A stretch of 64,000 bases of DNA from Bimuria novae-zelandiae CBS 107.79 (GCA_010015655.1 ML976662.1:866818-930817), one strand, 5' to 3'; counted from the stretch's first letter, positions 35,991-47,102 are shown. The notes: generated by a model from the sequence alone, not told the origin. Numbers and translations are program-made.

Positions 35991-37104
35991 GACTCCTACC
36001 GTCGACCTTCGCAACCATCGGCAACCACATTAAGCATACGTTCTTTGCTTGCCTTACGCATCGATTTCTGATTACCTAGATACGACTCATGACCTCGACA
36101 ACCACTTGAACAAGGGACACAATCATGCTGGCATGCTCTAATACCTGTCACCGAGACTCGTTGACCGGGCGGTAATCGGTGTGTAAGTATAATGTACCCC
36201 GGTGTTGTGGAGGGTACGGCGGTGCGGTGGGTTTGGCGTATTTTCATTCGGCTGGGTCCTCTCTCTTTCTCTCTCGTTTCTACCCTTTCGACATCCCTAA
36301 TCCTCTTTTCTCCGTTGATTTCACTTCTTGGCTGGGTGGAACCCTTCCCTTTTTATCCCGGATTCCTGGTCGGTGTTTTTTGGTTTTGCGATACCCCGAT
36401 ACCCTTTCATTTGGCTCTCATTCTCCATTGGACATGGAACGGCATGGCTCGAAGGCGTTCATGCTGGAGGCTCCTCACGACTTTTCCGGCATCTGCTTTA
36501 GCTGCATGCGGCTCTATCGTCGGCCCGCATAGGGGAACTCCACGGTTTCATCAGAAGCATCTTATCTTGTATAATAGGACTTTTTGCATACCCCCCAAAA
36601 AAAAGTTTCTCGGTTTCGAAACTGCTTTTTCGTGATGGTGACGATCCCAGCCGAGGTATGCTTGACCATGGCAATGCTCTCGCAGGGCGCTGGGAACACG
36701 CGGACTTTCAAATTCAGCACTCCGGGTCCCCGGGCACACTATTCCAGGCATATATACGCTATAAAGAATTTACGCCTCGACCTGTCTCTTTTTGGGACGC
36801 TTGCGCGAGGGGTATGCATATAGTAGTGTCGGATCCGCGTGCATAGCCTAAATGTGGAGAACTCCAGCTTCCCCGCATCTCCGGGGGTATGCGGGATGAT
36901 GGTGCAGCTATAAAACCCCACCGAACGCGACGGTCGCAGGTACGAATGCATGTACAGACGAGTTTGCAGTTCTCGCGATACTGCTATTTGTAATTGTAAG
37001 TCTTCAATTGGACTCAAGATCACAAGGTCGATCCACTGGTCTTGTCGAGTACGGGAAATCCATGTTACAGGAATGCTTACAATTATTGAAATATAGTACA
37101 CGAA
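35991..37104. other. Intergenic, nothing recognised
   Basis: 1.1 kb containing the 3' UTR of the preceding gene (pyrimidine-rich tract about 36250-36420) and the promoter of the next. No gene is seen. Confidence 0.5.
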
Positions 37105-38553
37105 ATGCTCGAGACGGTCTCACCTGGAAAGCGCGACTCCATGGATGCTGCGACAGACGTAGCTTCCAAGCTGGAAGCCACACATATCCAATCATCACCA
37201 CCACCTTCGTCCTCAACAACCGCCGGCCTCACGTCCCTTCCCGCATCCGTCCGTAACAAGATCTACGCCCACGTCCTTGACACCGAGCTCGTCAACGCTG
37301 GCCAACCCAATGTCTCCTACACCCACACCATCAAGGCCTCCACGCTCCACTTCAGCGCCTCTCGTCCTCCCTTCCCCGTCCAGACATCGCTCTTCTACGT
37401 CAACAAGCAGATCTCGCAGGAAGCGCGGCAGTTCTTCTACTCCAAGAACCTGTTCGTCAAGTTTGAGATCTATTCTTCCGATGCGCGTCATGTGAAGACG
37501 ATGCTCGAGGAGTCAGGCGTGCTGTTCTCGGTCGCGAAACCGGAAGCTGTGCAGCGATGCAAAGCGCACGCCATGGACTTGACGGTCATAGAGAAGGGTA
37601 GCGCGGTGAAGAGGGCGAGCGTCATGTTTCCGGCGCAGTACCTGCCCCGGCTGATAAACTTCATCGAGCAGGCGAGCAAGGCGTCTGGGTCGTGGGCGCC
37701 TAGCCACGCCCTCTTCATATCCGTGAAGAACATGTATGGATTGGAGAATGCGAGGGTGCAGGGCGATTTGCTCGAACTGTTCCGACTCATCACCAACGTC
37801 GGCAAGGTGGAGATTGAGGGCAAGGAACTGCTTGACGGGTATGCGGAAGGTCTGCAGAAAAGCATGATGGCCGCAAATTTTGAACCTGAGGAATGGCTCA
37901 AGCTCGTGAGCGAGATGACTGACCGCGCGGAGCAAGCGTCCAAGAAGAAAGACGACGACGCAGCGGCTCAACACGCACAAGCAGCCATCATAAGCATGAC
38001 CTACGCGTACCTCACGCGCGCTGAAACACTGCATTCGCAGCCAGAGTCGTTCGCGAGAGGCGTACAACGTCTCCGATGGCGCACAGAGCTCAGTCTCGCA
38101 AATACACTCCACTCCAAGCATCCTTCATCTACATCCGAGTCTAGCGATCCTGCAACTGAGAAGGCGAGTGCAGCAGACCTTCTCGCCGCCGAAACCGCTG
38201 CCTCTCATGCCCTCAGCCTCGCCACCGACTCTCCCTCTCCAGACTCAAACCCGTGGTTCCGCTCCCTACCCGCGGAACTCATTCCACCAAACAAAGCTGA
38301 CTGGTTCACCGACGAGGAAAGGGGCCGGAGCTGGTATGCGCTCGGCCTCGCGCACATGGCGCTGGACGAGTTCCTGTTTGCAGCGGGGGACTTGGAAAGG
38401 TCGGTGGGTCTGCTGGGTGAGTCAACTAGCGGGGAAATGAGGGGTGAGGTGGAAAAGGCGTTTGCGAAGGCGAGGGAGGGCATTGATTGGGAGGTCAGGC
38501 CGGGGATCGGACTGAGGAAGGCTGCGCGCGTTGCGAGGAGGGAGGCGGAGTGA
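37105..38553 (+). CDS. Conserved fungal protein with F-box-like start and helical C-terminus
   Basis: Single exon, 482 residues; an internal Met at codon 13 is an alternative start. Residues about 41-65 read LTSLPASVRNKIYAHVLDTE, the LPxExRNxIY pattern common in fungal F-box-like proteins. PVQTSLFYVNKQISQEARQFFYSKN follows, the usual second element (cf. 'LLLVNRQIHQEA'). The C-terminal third is helical and TPR-like (WYALGLAHMALDEFLFAAGDLE). No enzymatic motif. A substrate-adaptor or scaffold role is only inference. Confidence 0.8.
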   Translation: MLETVSPGKRDSMDAATDVASKLEATHIQSSPPPSSSTTAGLTSLPASVRNKIYAHVLDTELVNAGQPNVSYTHTIKASTLHFSASRPPFPVQTSLFYVNKQISQEARQFFYSKNLFVKFEIYSSDARHVKTMLEESGVLFSVAKPEAVQRCKAHAMDLTVIEKGSAVKRASVMFPAQYLPRLINFIEQASKASGSWAPSHALFISVKNMYGLENARVQGDLLELFRLITNVGKVEIEGKELLDGYAEGLQKSMMAANFEPEEWLKLVSEMTDRAEQASKKKDDDAAAQHAQAAIISMTYAYLTRAETLHSQPESFARGVQRLRWRTELSLANTLHSKHPSSTSESSDPATEKASAADLLAAETAASHALSLATDSPSPDSNPWFRSLPAELIPPNKADWFTDEERGRSWYALGLAHMALDEFLFAAGDLERSVGLLGESTSGEMRGEVEKAFAKAREGIDWEVRPGIGLRKAARVARREAE

Positions 38554-39129
38554 TAGAGTGATGATGGTAGATTTGTTTGCAAGTAATAACCATCTGTTAC
38601 TTTTAACGCTGACTAGGCCACGCGCAGTAAGATGAGTACTGATCGTGCAAGTAAACGCCTGTTTCATTTGACGGGTGATGCCCTGCTCTGTTTGCAAGAG
38701 GTGAAGCTGCGTGCGTCATGAACAGAGGAATTGCGGCTCTGAAGCCTGCTGCGATTGTCCAATTTCGCGTCAGGCTTCGTGGGCGACTCACCGCTGCTGC
38801 GAATAGTCTAATCAAGCACAACGATTCACTGGAATGATCAGTGACTCCGCGTTTTGTTTACAAAAGGAGGAGTACTCCGGCGGGCATGCCCGAGCATATG
38901 CGTCCGCGGAAACAACACTCTCGTTCGCGTGCCTTCGAAGTACCGCCTCATGCTTCCGCTGTTGAGGATGCGTTTACAGTCTGGAGGCATAAAAGGACGC
39001 TCTTCTCGCCTTCGTCTCTCTTCTCCTCTACACACCACTATCAGCCTTCACAGCCCAAAACCGATAGTTTCTGACTCTCCCAGCATATCCTCAGTGTGAG
39101 TATATATACAACTTCAGCTAACACTCACG
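38554..39129. other. Intergenic, promoter of next gene
   Basis: 576 bp; nothing recognised apart from a pyrimidine-rich stretch before the next start. Confidence 0.45.
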
Positions 39130-40449
39130 ATGTCTTCCCTCCCCCGCCTCCTCGACTATTCCGACTCTGGTTCAGACGTGGCATCCGACTCGCATTCCGT
39201 CTTGGGCTCCGCATCCGACACTGAAGTCCAGGATGCCCCCGCCGTTGAGGACACTCCGGCTCCATCCCGTGATCCACGCCTCCAGAACCGTCCTCCGGGT
39301 TGGACTCCTCACCCCAGGAACCGTGCTCCGACTTCAGCTCTCCATCTCAACGCCCCAACCGGCCCCAAGTCCACCCAGGCCTCATTCCAATCCCGCAAGG
39401 CCCTCTACACCAAAGTCAAGCCAGAGTGGCGGTTCAACGGCGTCCCCACTCCCCTGGAAATGCACAACTACATCCTGCACCGCAAAACCAGCCCGGGGAG
39501 GAACTACTTCAGCATCACCACCATCGCACCTCCCAACCTTCCCTGGAGCCCTCTCACTTCGCGACAGAACATGGAAACTCGCCCGTGTCACAATGCCGGT
39601 TCGAGGATCCACATGCTCTCCTGTGGCCATACAATCGTAAGTCTCCCCTTCCTCACCCACACACTTCCCCATCCACTGTTCTACCGACATAGAAGTGACT
39701 CTCCCCAGGCCGTCCCCCGCGACGCCCAGCCCTGCGCGCAAAACTGCTCTCCCCCACTCACCCCCCTCACCTCCCGTGAACCGCGCATCATGTCTATCCC
39801 ACACTCCAAAGCCTCCATCCCTACACCCTACGCCTCTTTCCTCTCCACCCACCGCGCCAGCATAGCCGCAGCGGTAAACACCCACATCGCTGCTATGATG
39901 TCCTCCGGCGACCCGCGCGCGGCACCCCGGTATCACCTCTACGCATCCTTCCTCTCATCCATCTGGAGCGCGCAAGACGCCTCGCTGCAACCCCGTCGGG
40001 ACCTGCTTGGTGGAGACTTCTCCTGTGGATTGTGCAGCGTTATTGCGCATCGCGAGAGTATGCCCGCGGCCGTGTTGTATGAGTTTCCCTACGCGTGTAT
40101 CGTCGTCGGTCGGGAGGAGGCGGATATCGCTATTATCCGGGAACTGCAGAAAGGCGTCCGCCCGTCTGAGATAGCGCCTCCGCCGTCAAGGATATACATC
40201 GACCTCGAGCGCGAGCAGAAGCGTGCCCCGGTGAAGAGGTTCGGTGTAGGCGAGCGCGGGCCTAGACATCGGAGGAGTGATGCGGTGGGAGGAGAGGGGA
40301 AGAGGTGGAAAGAGGGTAGGATTGGGAAGATGAGGAGGGAGGAGAAAGAGGGGGTTTTGGGGAGGCTGAGGGAAGAGATTGTTTTGGAGAAGTTGGAGGC
40401 TGTGGGGTTGGGAGGGAAGGAAAAGGCGAGGGATCCGAGGATGGAGTGA
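39130..40449 (+). CDS. Conserved hypothetical protein with Cys/His cluster
   Basis: Two exons (39130-39636, 39709-40449) with a 72-nt intron that is a multiple of three and free of stops, so it could be retained; GTAAGT and CCCCAG ends and the junction CGHTIAVPRDAQPCAQNC favour splicing. 415 residues. N-terminus acidic and Ser-rich. A conserved middle has PLEMHNYILHRKT, NMETRPCHN, HMLSCGHTI and CAQNC, spaced like a small metal-binding cluster, and later FSCGLCSVI. The C-terminal 120 residues are very basic and charged (EKEGVLGRLREEIVLEKLE). No family name is known to me. Confidence 0.75.
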   Translation: MSSLPRLLDYSDSGSDVASDSHSVLGSASDTEVQDAPAVEDTPAPSRDPRLQNRPPGWTPHPRNRAPTSALHLNAPTGPKSTQASFQSRKALYTKVKPEWRFNGVPTPLEMHNYILHRKTSPGRNYFSITTIAPPNLPWSPLTSRQNMETRPCHNAGSRIHMLSCGHTIVSLPFLTHTLPHPLFYRHRSDSPQAVPRDAQPCAQNCSPPLTPLTSREPRIMSIPHSKASIPTPYASFLSTHRASIAAAVNTHIAAMMSSGDPRAAPRYHLYASFLSSIWSAQDASLQPRRDLLGGDFSCGLCSVIAHRESMPAAVLYEFPYACIVVGREEADIAIIRELQKGVRPSEIAPPPSRIYIDLEREQKRAPVKRFGVGERGPRHRRSDAVGGEGKRWKEGRIGKMRREEKEGVLGRLREEIVLEKLEAVGLGGKEKARDPRME

Positions 40450-40599
40450 GGGACCACAATCGTGTGGTGGAGTGAGGTATGTGAATTGCGGCAGGAGGGG
40501 TTGAGGGGGCTCAAAAGTTGGCGATGGGATGAGGCATGGAGTGGTTTCTGGCTGGTGTGGCCAGAAATCTGCGGGAGCATGTGTCATGTGGTGGTGTGT

Positions 40600-40634
40600 G
40601 TCCTAGTTTCTAGTTTCGCACTAGAAACTAGGAC
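40600..40634. repeat. Inverted repeat, 14-bp arms
   Basis: GTCCTAGTTTCTAG (40600-40613) and its exact reverse complement (40621-40634) flank a 7-nt loop TTTCGCA. Similarity continues imperfectly outward (GTGTGTG versus CAACACAC). It could form a hairpin in RNA or be a terminator-like or mobile-element relic. Confidence 0.85.
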
Positions 40635-40734
40635 AACACACTATCATGAGTTATACCTGGCTTCGCTGGGTATAGGACAACACACTATCATGAGTTATAC
40701 CTGGCTTCGCTGGGTATAGGACAACACACTATCA
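40631..40734. repeat. 44-bp tandem repeat, 2.4 copies
   Basis: Units start at 40631, 40675 and 40719 (partial). Each begins GGACAACACACTATCATGAG and contains an inner inverted repeat TATACC...GGTATA around a CTTCG-containing loop. The first unit overlaps the right arm of the hairpin. Copies are identical, suggesting recent expansion. Confidence 0.9.
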
Positions 40735-40869
40735 GGGCTGGATTTCCTTTGTTTTTCCTGCATATCTTTTGTCATTTCTTTTTTTTCTTCCTATGTATCT
40801 TTCTTCAAGTCACCTTTGGCTTCCTTTCAATACACTTTCATTTCCATTCATACACTACCCTGCCGTGAC

Positions 40870-42194
40870 TTACTCCACATAGAACGTGTTAATATCCAGA
40901 CCCTTCGTAGCCTTATACTGCACCTCGACACCATGTCCCACAAAAAAAATATACCCCTCCTTGAGCTCATACTCCTTCCCATCCGCCTTCATCGTCCCCT
41001 CACCCTGCGTCACAAGCAAGATCGACGGCCCATCCACCGCGCCCACCGTCTCCTCCTCGCCATCCTTTAGTGCCGTAGCTAGCACATTGAACTCGCTCAA
41101 CGGCGGCGCATAGATCTGCGTCTTCCCATTCTTCGAGCGTTCGAACGGCTTGGGCTTCAGCAGACAGTCGTCCGCCGAATGCGGCACGAACGTCAGACAG
41201 GAAGTGAACATATCAACCGAATTGCGGTCCGCACGGGGACAGAACCCCGTGTTGAGCACGTTGTTCGAGCGCGCCATGCACTCGATGATGTCGCCGGAGA
41301 GGTAGGCGTGGATGCCGTCGGCGGGGATGTAGATGCTGTCGCCCTTCTTCAGCTTGAGATAGTTCATCGTGATCAAGGCGACGACGATGCCATTGTCGGT
41401 CTTGTCGTACTGGCTGGATAGACGGGGGATCAGGTCTGGGATGTAAGAGTCCTTGCCGAACTGCTCCTTGGGGAGTTCCAAGAGGGCGTCGTTGGTCTTC
41501 TTGATGACTTCGTCGGAGGCCTTGAGCATCGTCTTGACGACGTGCTTCAGGGTCTGGTCGTCAAAGTCGGCTTTCCGGACGGTGGGCAGGAACGGCTGCA
41601 GCGGCGGCAGTTCCATTAGGCGCTGGATGTCCTGCAAGGGCTTAAAGCCGCAGAAAGCCTCGAAATCGGACAGTGCGAGTGCAATCTCTGGCTTGTGATT
41701 GGGGTCGGTGAATTGGTCGGGATCCTGGCTGTGTAGTTGAGCAGCGAGGTCCTTATTCTATCTACGTTGAGTAAGTGTTTCCAAAGAGTGCATAGTGAAA
41801 AACTTACGGGATGCAGCTGGAGCGGAAGGGCCTTTGCTATTGACAGCACCTTTGGGAGGTAGGGGATCTTGGTGTGGTTGAACTTGCTGATCGTGTGTTT
41901 GCCAATGAGGTCTTCTGCGTTTTTGTCGAGCACGTCCTGTAGGTCTTCGCCGGTTTCCAACACGTATGACGGGAGCTCAGGATATGTTCCCATCCACCTG
42001 TCATGTGTCAGTATTTTATCTGGATAACTAGTAAATGGAGGAACTGACATCTCTGAGTATGGCGTGTTCTCATCAATCTTGAAGTCGGTACCAGGGGTTT
42101 TGGCGCATAATTTTGCGGCAAGAGAGTTGGGACCCTGCCTGCCCCACGGGTACTCGTTGCATTTGCATTTGAGCTGGATCACTTTCTCGACCAT
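40870..42194 (-). CDS. PMI40: Mannose-6-phosphate isomerase (type I)
   Basis: Three exons (42194-42049, 41997-41808, 41757-40870) with 51- and 50-nt introns; 407 residues. The enzyme interconverts fructose 6-phosphate and mannose 6-phosphate in the cytosol, feeding GDP-mannose for glycosylation and cell wall. Seen motifs: YPWGRQGPNSLAAKL at the start, WMGTYPELPS, the zinc ligands in PLQLHPNK (Gln, His), HKPEIALAL (Glu) and the C-terminal DGIHAYLSGDIIECMARSNN (His) with the catalytic Arg region. Both splices rebuild conserved sequence (EMWMG and LHPNKDLAAQLH). Divergent from the mannosyltransferase gene by 0.9 kb. Confidence 0.95.
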
Positions 42195-43096
42195 TTTGAC
42201 TGATGTGGTAGTTTCGATGTTGACAAAGGGTTAGACAAAGGTTTGATATAGTGTGTAAGACTGGTGTAGAAGACGAAGCGGATAGCACATACTTATTCCA
42301 ACAGAGAAGCATATTTGTGACCGACAGGCGACGTCATAGCGGAGAATATGTGAAGTCGACATTCAGACGTTATCAGACCCGCACAACGCCGGCCAATACT
42401 TATCTTATGCTTTTCAATGGCATCGAAGCCGATTGCATCCCTCCTGGGAGTCTGACCTAGCTGCCGAAGCCGTGCGAAAGACCAGGCATCAAGAAAGCCT
42501 TGGCACGGGTGAGTTGAAGTGCGAACGCCGTGCTGACAACAGCCATTTCGGCACCACACAGATCAGACGAATGGCCTTGTTGTACATGTACGGCGAAGCC
42601 AACGTGACGGGGCTGGAAATAAGCCACTCTGTCCGACCGCCGGCTGTCTGTGCAGGTCCTATAGGGGCGCCAGTAGGCGGGCGTGGCTTCTGATAGAGCA
42701 ATGAATAAACTACAGCACTATGGTTGCATATGGGGCTTCATTGACAAGCGTAAACAGCTACAAACGACCATGGTATCGCGAGAAAGACTCCCAACAGCGT
42801 AGAACTCATTTGAGATTCACCGCGAAGCAAGGGTCCGCCAGGTTGGGCAGGGGTTCGTCTTGGCACCCGCTCAGCGAGATGCGCGATAACGACACTAATT
42901 TTGCTCCAACACATGGGAACGACAACGAGATTTCCTAATCATTGTCCTCAGACTGTCCCAATCGCCCAAGCATGACTTGGAAATAAGCACTTCGCCCTGA
43001 TCCGCGCCCGTTGTCTCCAACTGCTATCCCTCGTTTGCATCTAGGCCGTCCCTCTGATCTGGCCTCCCTGGCCGTGACCACCCCCAACCCTCGACC
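42195..43096. other. Divergent intergenic region PMI/mannosyltransferase
   Basis: 902 bp between two start codons; presumably both promoters. No coding or RNA feature is recognised. Confidence 0.5.
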
Positions 43097-44175
43097 ATGC
43101 ATTTCGCTATGCCGCCGCGCAAGACGTCGCACCCGCCCCCATATGCCGCCCGGAACCAGAGCTCGCTGCCCATACCGCCTGCGTTGAAAAACTTGTTTCG
43201 AGGGGGGAAGCTGCGGACACTCGCGTTGGGGATACTAGGCTTCCTGACGCTGGTATGGTTGCTCCGGGGATCGGGCGGTCGCGATACGGGCGTGAATATA
43301 CCACAGATCCCGATCGGCTCCGGACCGCCTGTGGTGATAGTCACGACTCTAGATCCGAAGGCAGATGCGACGTGGGCGGGCAAAATCAAGAAAAACAGAG
43401 AGGACTATGCTAAAAAACATGGTGAGCTTAGGCTTAGGGCACGCATTGTATGTAGACCCCTGCTGACATGCTCCAGGCTATCTTACGTTCTTCCCCCCAA
43501 ACGACCAGTATCCCATCGGCAGCTCGCCCAAGACATGGTCAAAGGTGCCCGCGGTACGGCACGCGATGACCTTGTACCCGGGCTCGACTTTCTTCTGGTA
43601 CCTGGACAGCGCGGCGCTCATCATGAACCCCTCAATCGACCTCCAATCGCACATACTGAAGGCTTCCCGCCTCGAGGAAATTATGATCACGAATGAGCCT
43701 GTGGTCCCGCCAGACAGTGTCATCAAGACGTTTGGCAACTTGAAGGGCGACAGAATAGACTTTGTCGTGACACAGGACAAAGAGGGTCTGGTGCCTACGA
43801 GCATGATCATCCGCAACGGAGAGTGGGCCAAGTACTTCCTAGATGCGTGGTTCGACCCCATCTACCGAAGCTACAACTTCCAAAAGGCCGAGTCGCATGC
43901 GCTGGAGCACATCGTGCAGTAAGTCCTCGCACCAATCTACCTTCGAGCATTGAATCACTGACCTATCTAGATGGCACGGCACCATGCTGGCAAAGCTCGC
44001 CCTTGTTCCCCAGAACCTCCTCAACTCGTACGCAACCGGCCCCGCAAACCCCAAATTCGGAAAGTACAAGGAGGGCGATCTCGTCGCGAACTTTCCAAGC
44101 TGCGCGCGCGATAAAGCCGATTGCGCAAACGAGCACCAGGCCTTCTTCGATATTTTGGAGAGGAAGGACGAATAG
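43097..44175 (+). CDS. Alpha-1,6-mannosyltransferase, GT34 (MNN10/MNN11 type)
   Basis: Three exons (43097-43421, 43477-43918, 43971-44175) with 55- and 52-nt introns; 323 residues from the first ATG (a second is four codons later). Type II membrane topology: short basic cytosolic tail, then a single anchor (LRTLALGILGFLTLVWLL), then a lumenal GT34 domain with VVIVTTLDPK, NREDYAKKHGYLTFF, TWSKVPAVRHAM, FFWYLDSAALIMNP and EHIVQWHGTMLAKLALVPQ. Family members are subunits of Golgi mannan polymerase complexes that extend N-glycan backbones. The usual DxD-type acidic motif reads LDSAAL here, with only the first Asp, which fits an MNN11/MNN10-like paralogue but needs comparison. Confidence 0.85.
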
Positions 44176-44666
44176 ATACATTCCGTATGACAATTGATGG
44201 CGCGGGCGGCCACGAGGCTGCCTCGTGCGGTAGACACGCATGCAAGGCACGCCGTTACAACGCCACGTACAGACGCACTGCTAGTGAGCAGCGTTGTGAT
44301 GAGAGGAAAGAGCGTCTTCAGAGTGACGGCGTACGGGCGTTGGAGTTTACGTATGGGACGCACGCTTCTCTTCGACTTTATACCAACCGAAAGGGTTTAG
44401 ATATATAGGCTGGAGGTAGCGGGCATGCTACCGTGTTCTGATATGGGGCGTGCATTTTTATACGATCTGCAAGAGACGTTGTGTCGCAGCAAATGTGCGA
44501 CGCGGGAAGGACGCAACAGGTGGATTTTTATATGGGTGTTGATGGAGTTATATGGATTGGTATCCTACGGTATATACAGGTTCTATCATCTACAAAGCTT
44601 ACAACGCGCCTTCTATATGCACCGCGTGGTCACAACAAATATGGCGGCGGGTGGATGATAAGGGGA
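44176..44666. other. Convergent intergenic region
   Basis: 491 bp between converging stops of the mannosyltransferase and GEP3 genes; nothing beyond presumed 3' UTRs. Confidence 0.5.
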
Positions 44667-47102
44667 TTACTTAGGCATCGGCTTCCTCTGCGCCTTAACG
44701 CTCTTCATCGAGCGCCGCGGCCTTGCGCTCCGCTCTCTACTGCTCACCTGCTTTGGCCCGCTCACCACACTCGCACACATGGGCATACGGGCGCCCACGA
44801 ACTTCCCCAGCGGACTGAATACCTCGATCTCAGGGAACTCCACCACATCCTCGACATCCTCATCCACCACCTTCTCCTTCACATATTCCTCCCCGCGCAG
44901 CTTTGCCTCGTACTTCGCGCGGGACTCCTCAGCGGCTTTCTTCTGCGCCTCGAGCTTCGCCTTCCGCGCCGCGTTCGGATCTTTCTTCACCATCCCCGGT
45001 GCTTTCCACCCGGCCGGACGCCGTACCTGCGCGCTCACCTCGAGCCAGCCGACGCCCTCGACGAGGATATCCGTGCTGAAGATGCGGAAGGGGAGATTCT
45101 CAGGACGCATCTTCGCCGCTACTTTGCTCGTCAGCGGGCCCGCGAGCTGCTTCGTAACGTCCCACTTGAGCTTATACCGTCCGGCTGAGCGCATCTTCTC
45201 ACCCACAGCCGGCGCGAGAATAGACTTTACATGGCGGTCTGACACCTGCTGCTGGAGGTCTGCGGCTTTCTCTGTGCGCGTGATGTGCGGGTCGATGGGG
45301 ACGAAGGGGTGGACGAGGAAGATGAGGTCTTGCGTTACGGGGGTCAGGCGGATGAGGCCGCCTCCGAGGAGGAGGGATTGGCCCGGCTTGAGGACGTGGC
45401 GGTCTGCTGTGATGCGGTGTTTCATGATGAGGTCGTCGTGGAAGGTGGGGGCGACGAAGGTTTCGAGCCCGGGGGATGTGCGTGCGAGGCCCGGGAGGTC
45501 GACGAGTTCGCCTTTATTGCGGCCGAAGGGGATGCGGATGGGGGAGGTAGTGGTGCCGGGGAGGGAAGACGCGATGGGGAGAACAGGATAAGGGGTCCAT
45601 GGCTGCGCAGGCGGGAGGAGCGCGTCCGGGTCGAGGTCCTGGTCGTCTTCGTCTATTTTCTCGTCTTCGGGGTCGGGAGGTTTGTGTTGATGCTCTTTTG
45701 CGACGCGGTTGTAGCGCTCGATCTCGGCGTCCTCGTCTGCGAGCTGTTTCTGCACAGCGACGAGCTCGTCGAGGGACTCCGCGCGCTTCATCATGGCTTC
45801 GCGCTCGGCGGCGCTGCGGATCTTGCGCACGTCTTGATAGTCTGCGCCTCTGCCTTTGGGGAAGACGAGTTCGAAGAGGCTGGACTTGCCCACGTTGACT
45901 TTCCCGACGAGCCAGCCTGCGCCACCTCTCTCCCAGATCTCCTCCTTGACTTGCCTCGTCCACCAGCCTCTTTGTGCGCTAACCAGTCTCACATTGCCGA
46001 GACGTGCGTCTTTGTTTGTCCGTCCGAGTACGTCGCGCAGTACATTCTGGATGTAGGGCATGAGAGCGTCGACCTGCTCCTTCTGCGGCGCCAGCAGGTC
46101 CGAGCGCGTGATGATGAAGCTGACTTCTGCGATGCGATCGTTCGCCACCCATCCCTTGTGTTTCGCTCGGCGATTCTTGGTTCGAAGTTTTGGTATTCGC
46201 AGAGACGATTGTAGTGTAGGTACAAGCGAGAGTGGGAAATCAGCGGCATCAACGACGTGATAGATGTGGTTGCGGCGGTGCGGCGATTCGGCGATAGTCT
46301 GCTGAATAGCTTCAACGGAGGGGTGGTAGATGGGCGGGCCCACTCGGTGGTTGATCAAGTTATGGCAGCGGTCGCACACGGGGGTCTCTGGAGCGCCTGT
46401 ATCGACTTCGTTGCCCTTCTCCAACACGTCCCGCTCCAGGCCAATCTCCTCCAATAGCTTCGGATCTACCTGCTTCAACGCCTTGGTGTAGACATCTTCC
46501 TCTTTCTGCTCGGGTGCTTTTGCGTCCGGATCGTATTCGACGTACTTTGCGACGGCTTTGCGGTCGGGATTGTAGAAGCCTGCTTTCTTCTTGTCGTATT
46601 TGTAGAGACCTGGTTCCTTCGTGTCGTATATCTGGGTCGGTGCACCACATCCTGGGCAGGCGCGAGGAAGGGGCCGCCGTATACGATTTGCATTTTTCGC
46701 GGTCTGCAGCTGCCCGGATGGAACGGGTTCGGATTCCAGAGGAACAGAGTTAACGGCCTCTTGTAACGCTCTTCGGGAAGTCGAGAATCTCTGTGACTGT
46801 CCCAGGTGTTCCGTGTGGGGTTCTCGTCGTGCTACCTGTGGGCGGAGAAGAGCGGGACAGAGGAAAGCCTGTATGGAAGTCTGGAATGCATGTTGGCCGT
46901 CCAGAAGCCTCCGTGTCTCCCGAAGGGCGGGGCGCATGTCGTTGGAAACGCAATCTTCGGACTTTCTTCTTTCTGCTTCGTGGCCGTGGCTTGTGGCGGA
47001 TGAAAAACGTATCGGAGGACTTCGTCCGCGACAAATTGCTACTCTTTTTGTGCTGTCGAACGTCTTTTGCAACGCATCCAAAAAGTTTCCAACGCGACTC
47101 AC
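44667..47102 (-). CDS. GEP3: Mitochondrial circularly permuted GTPase GEP3/MTG3
   Basis: Single exon, 811 residues. A basic N-terminus suits mitochondrial import. A zinc-finger-like pair, CPGCGAPTQ and CDRCHNLINH, precedes the GTPase domain. The nucleotide-binding motifs come in permuted order: TRSD (G4) at about residue 330, GKVNVGKSSL (G1) at about 400, and DLPGL (G3) at about 533. This is diagnostic for the YlqF/YqeH circularly permuted group. Yeast Gep3/Mtg3 acts in small-subunit mitochondrial ribosome assembly (family knowledge). A long acidic insert (PPDPEDEKIDEDDQDLDPD) splits G1 from G3. The C-terminal 80 residues are Lys/Glu-rich. Confidence 0.9.
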   Translation of the reverse strand: MSRVGNFLDALQKTFDSTKRVAICRGRSPPIRFSSATSHGHEAERRKSEDCVSNDMRPALRETRRLLDGQHAFQTSIQAFLCPALLRPQVARREPHTEHLGQSQRFSTSRRALQEAVNSVPLESEPVPSGQLQTAKNANRIRRPLPRACPGCGAPTQIYDTKEPGLYKYDKKKAGFYNPDRKAVAKYVEYDPDAKAPEQKEEDVYTKALKQVDPKLLEEIGLERDVLEKGNEVDTGAPETPVCDRCHNLINHRVGPPIYHPSVEAIQQTIAESPHRRNHIYHVVDAADFPLSLVPTLQSSLRIPKLRTKNRRAKHKGWVANDRIAEVSFIITRSDLLAPQKEQVDALMPYIQNVLRDVLGRTNKDARLGNVRLVSAQRGWWTRQVKEEIWERGGAGWLVGKVNVGKSSLFELVFPKGRGADYQDVRKIRSAAEREAMMKRAESLDELVAVQKQLADEDAEIERYNRVAKEHQHKPPDPEDEKIDEDDQDLDPDALLPPAQPWTPYPVLPIASSLPGTTTSPIRIPFGRNKGELVDLPGLARTSPGLETFVAPTFHDDLIMKHRITADRHVLKPGQSLLLGGGLIRLTPVTQDLIFLVHPFVPIDPHITRTEKAADLQQQVSDRHVKSILAPAVGEKMRSAGRYKLKWDVTKQLAGPLTSKVAAKMRPENLPFRIFSTDILVEGVGWLEVSAQVRRPAGWKAPGMVKKDPNAARKAKLEAQKKAAEESRAKYEAKLRGEEYVKEKVVDEDVEDVVEFPEIEVFSPLGKFVGARMPMCASVVSGPKQVSSRERSARPRRSMKSVKAQRKPMPK

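Larger units (their letters stand above)
40450..40869. other. Convergent 3' region with inverted and tandem repeats
   Basis: 420 bp between two converging genes, holding the hairpin and 44-bp tandem array described in separate entries. Confidence 0.6.

Noticed and set aside
45285..46214. 309-codon plus-strand frame within GEP3
   Set aside because: Antisense shadow of the permuted GTPase gene; composition mirrors codon bias of the real frame.
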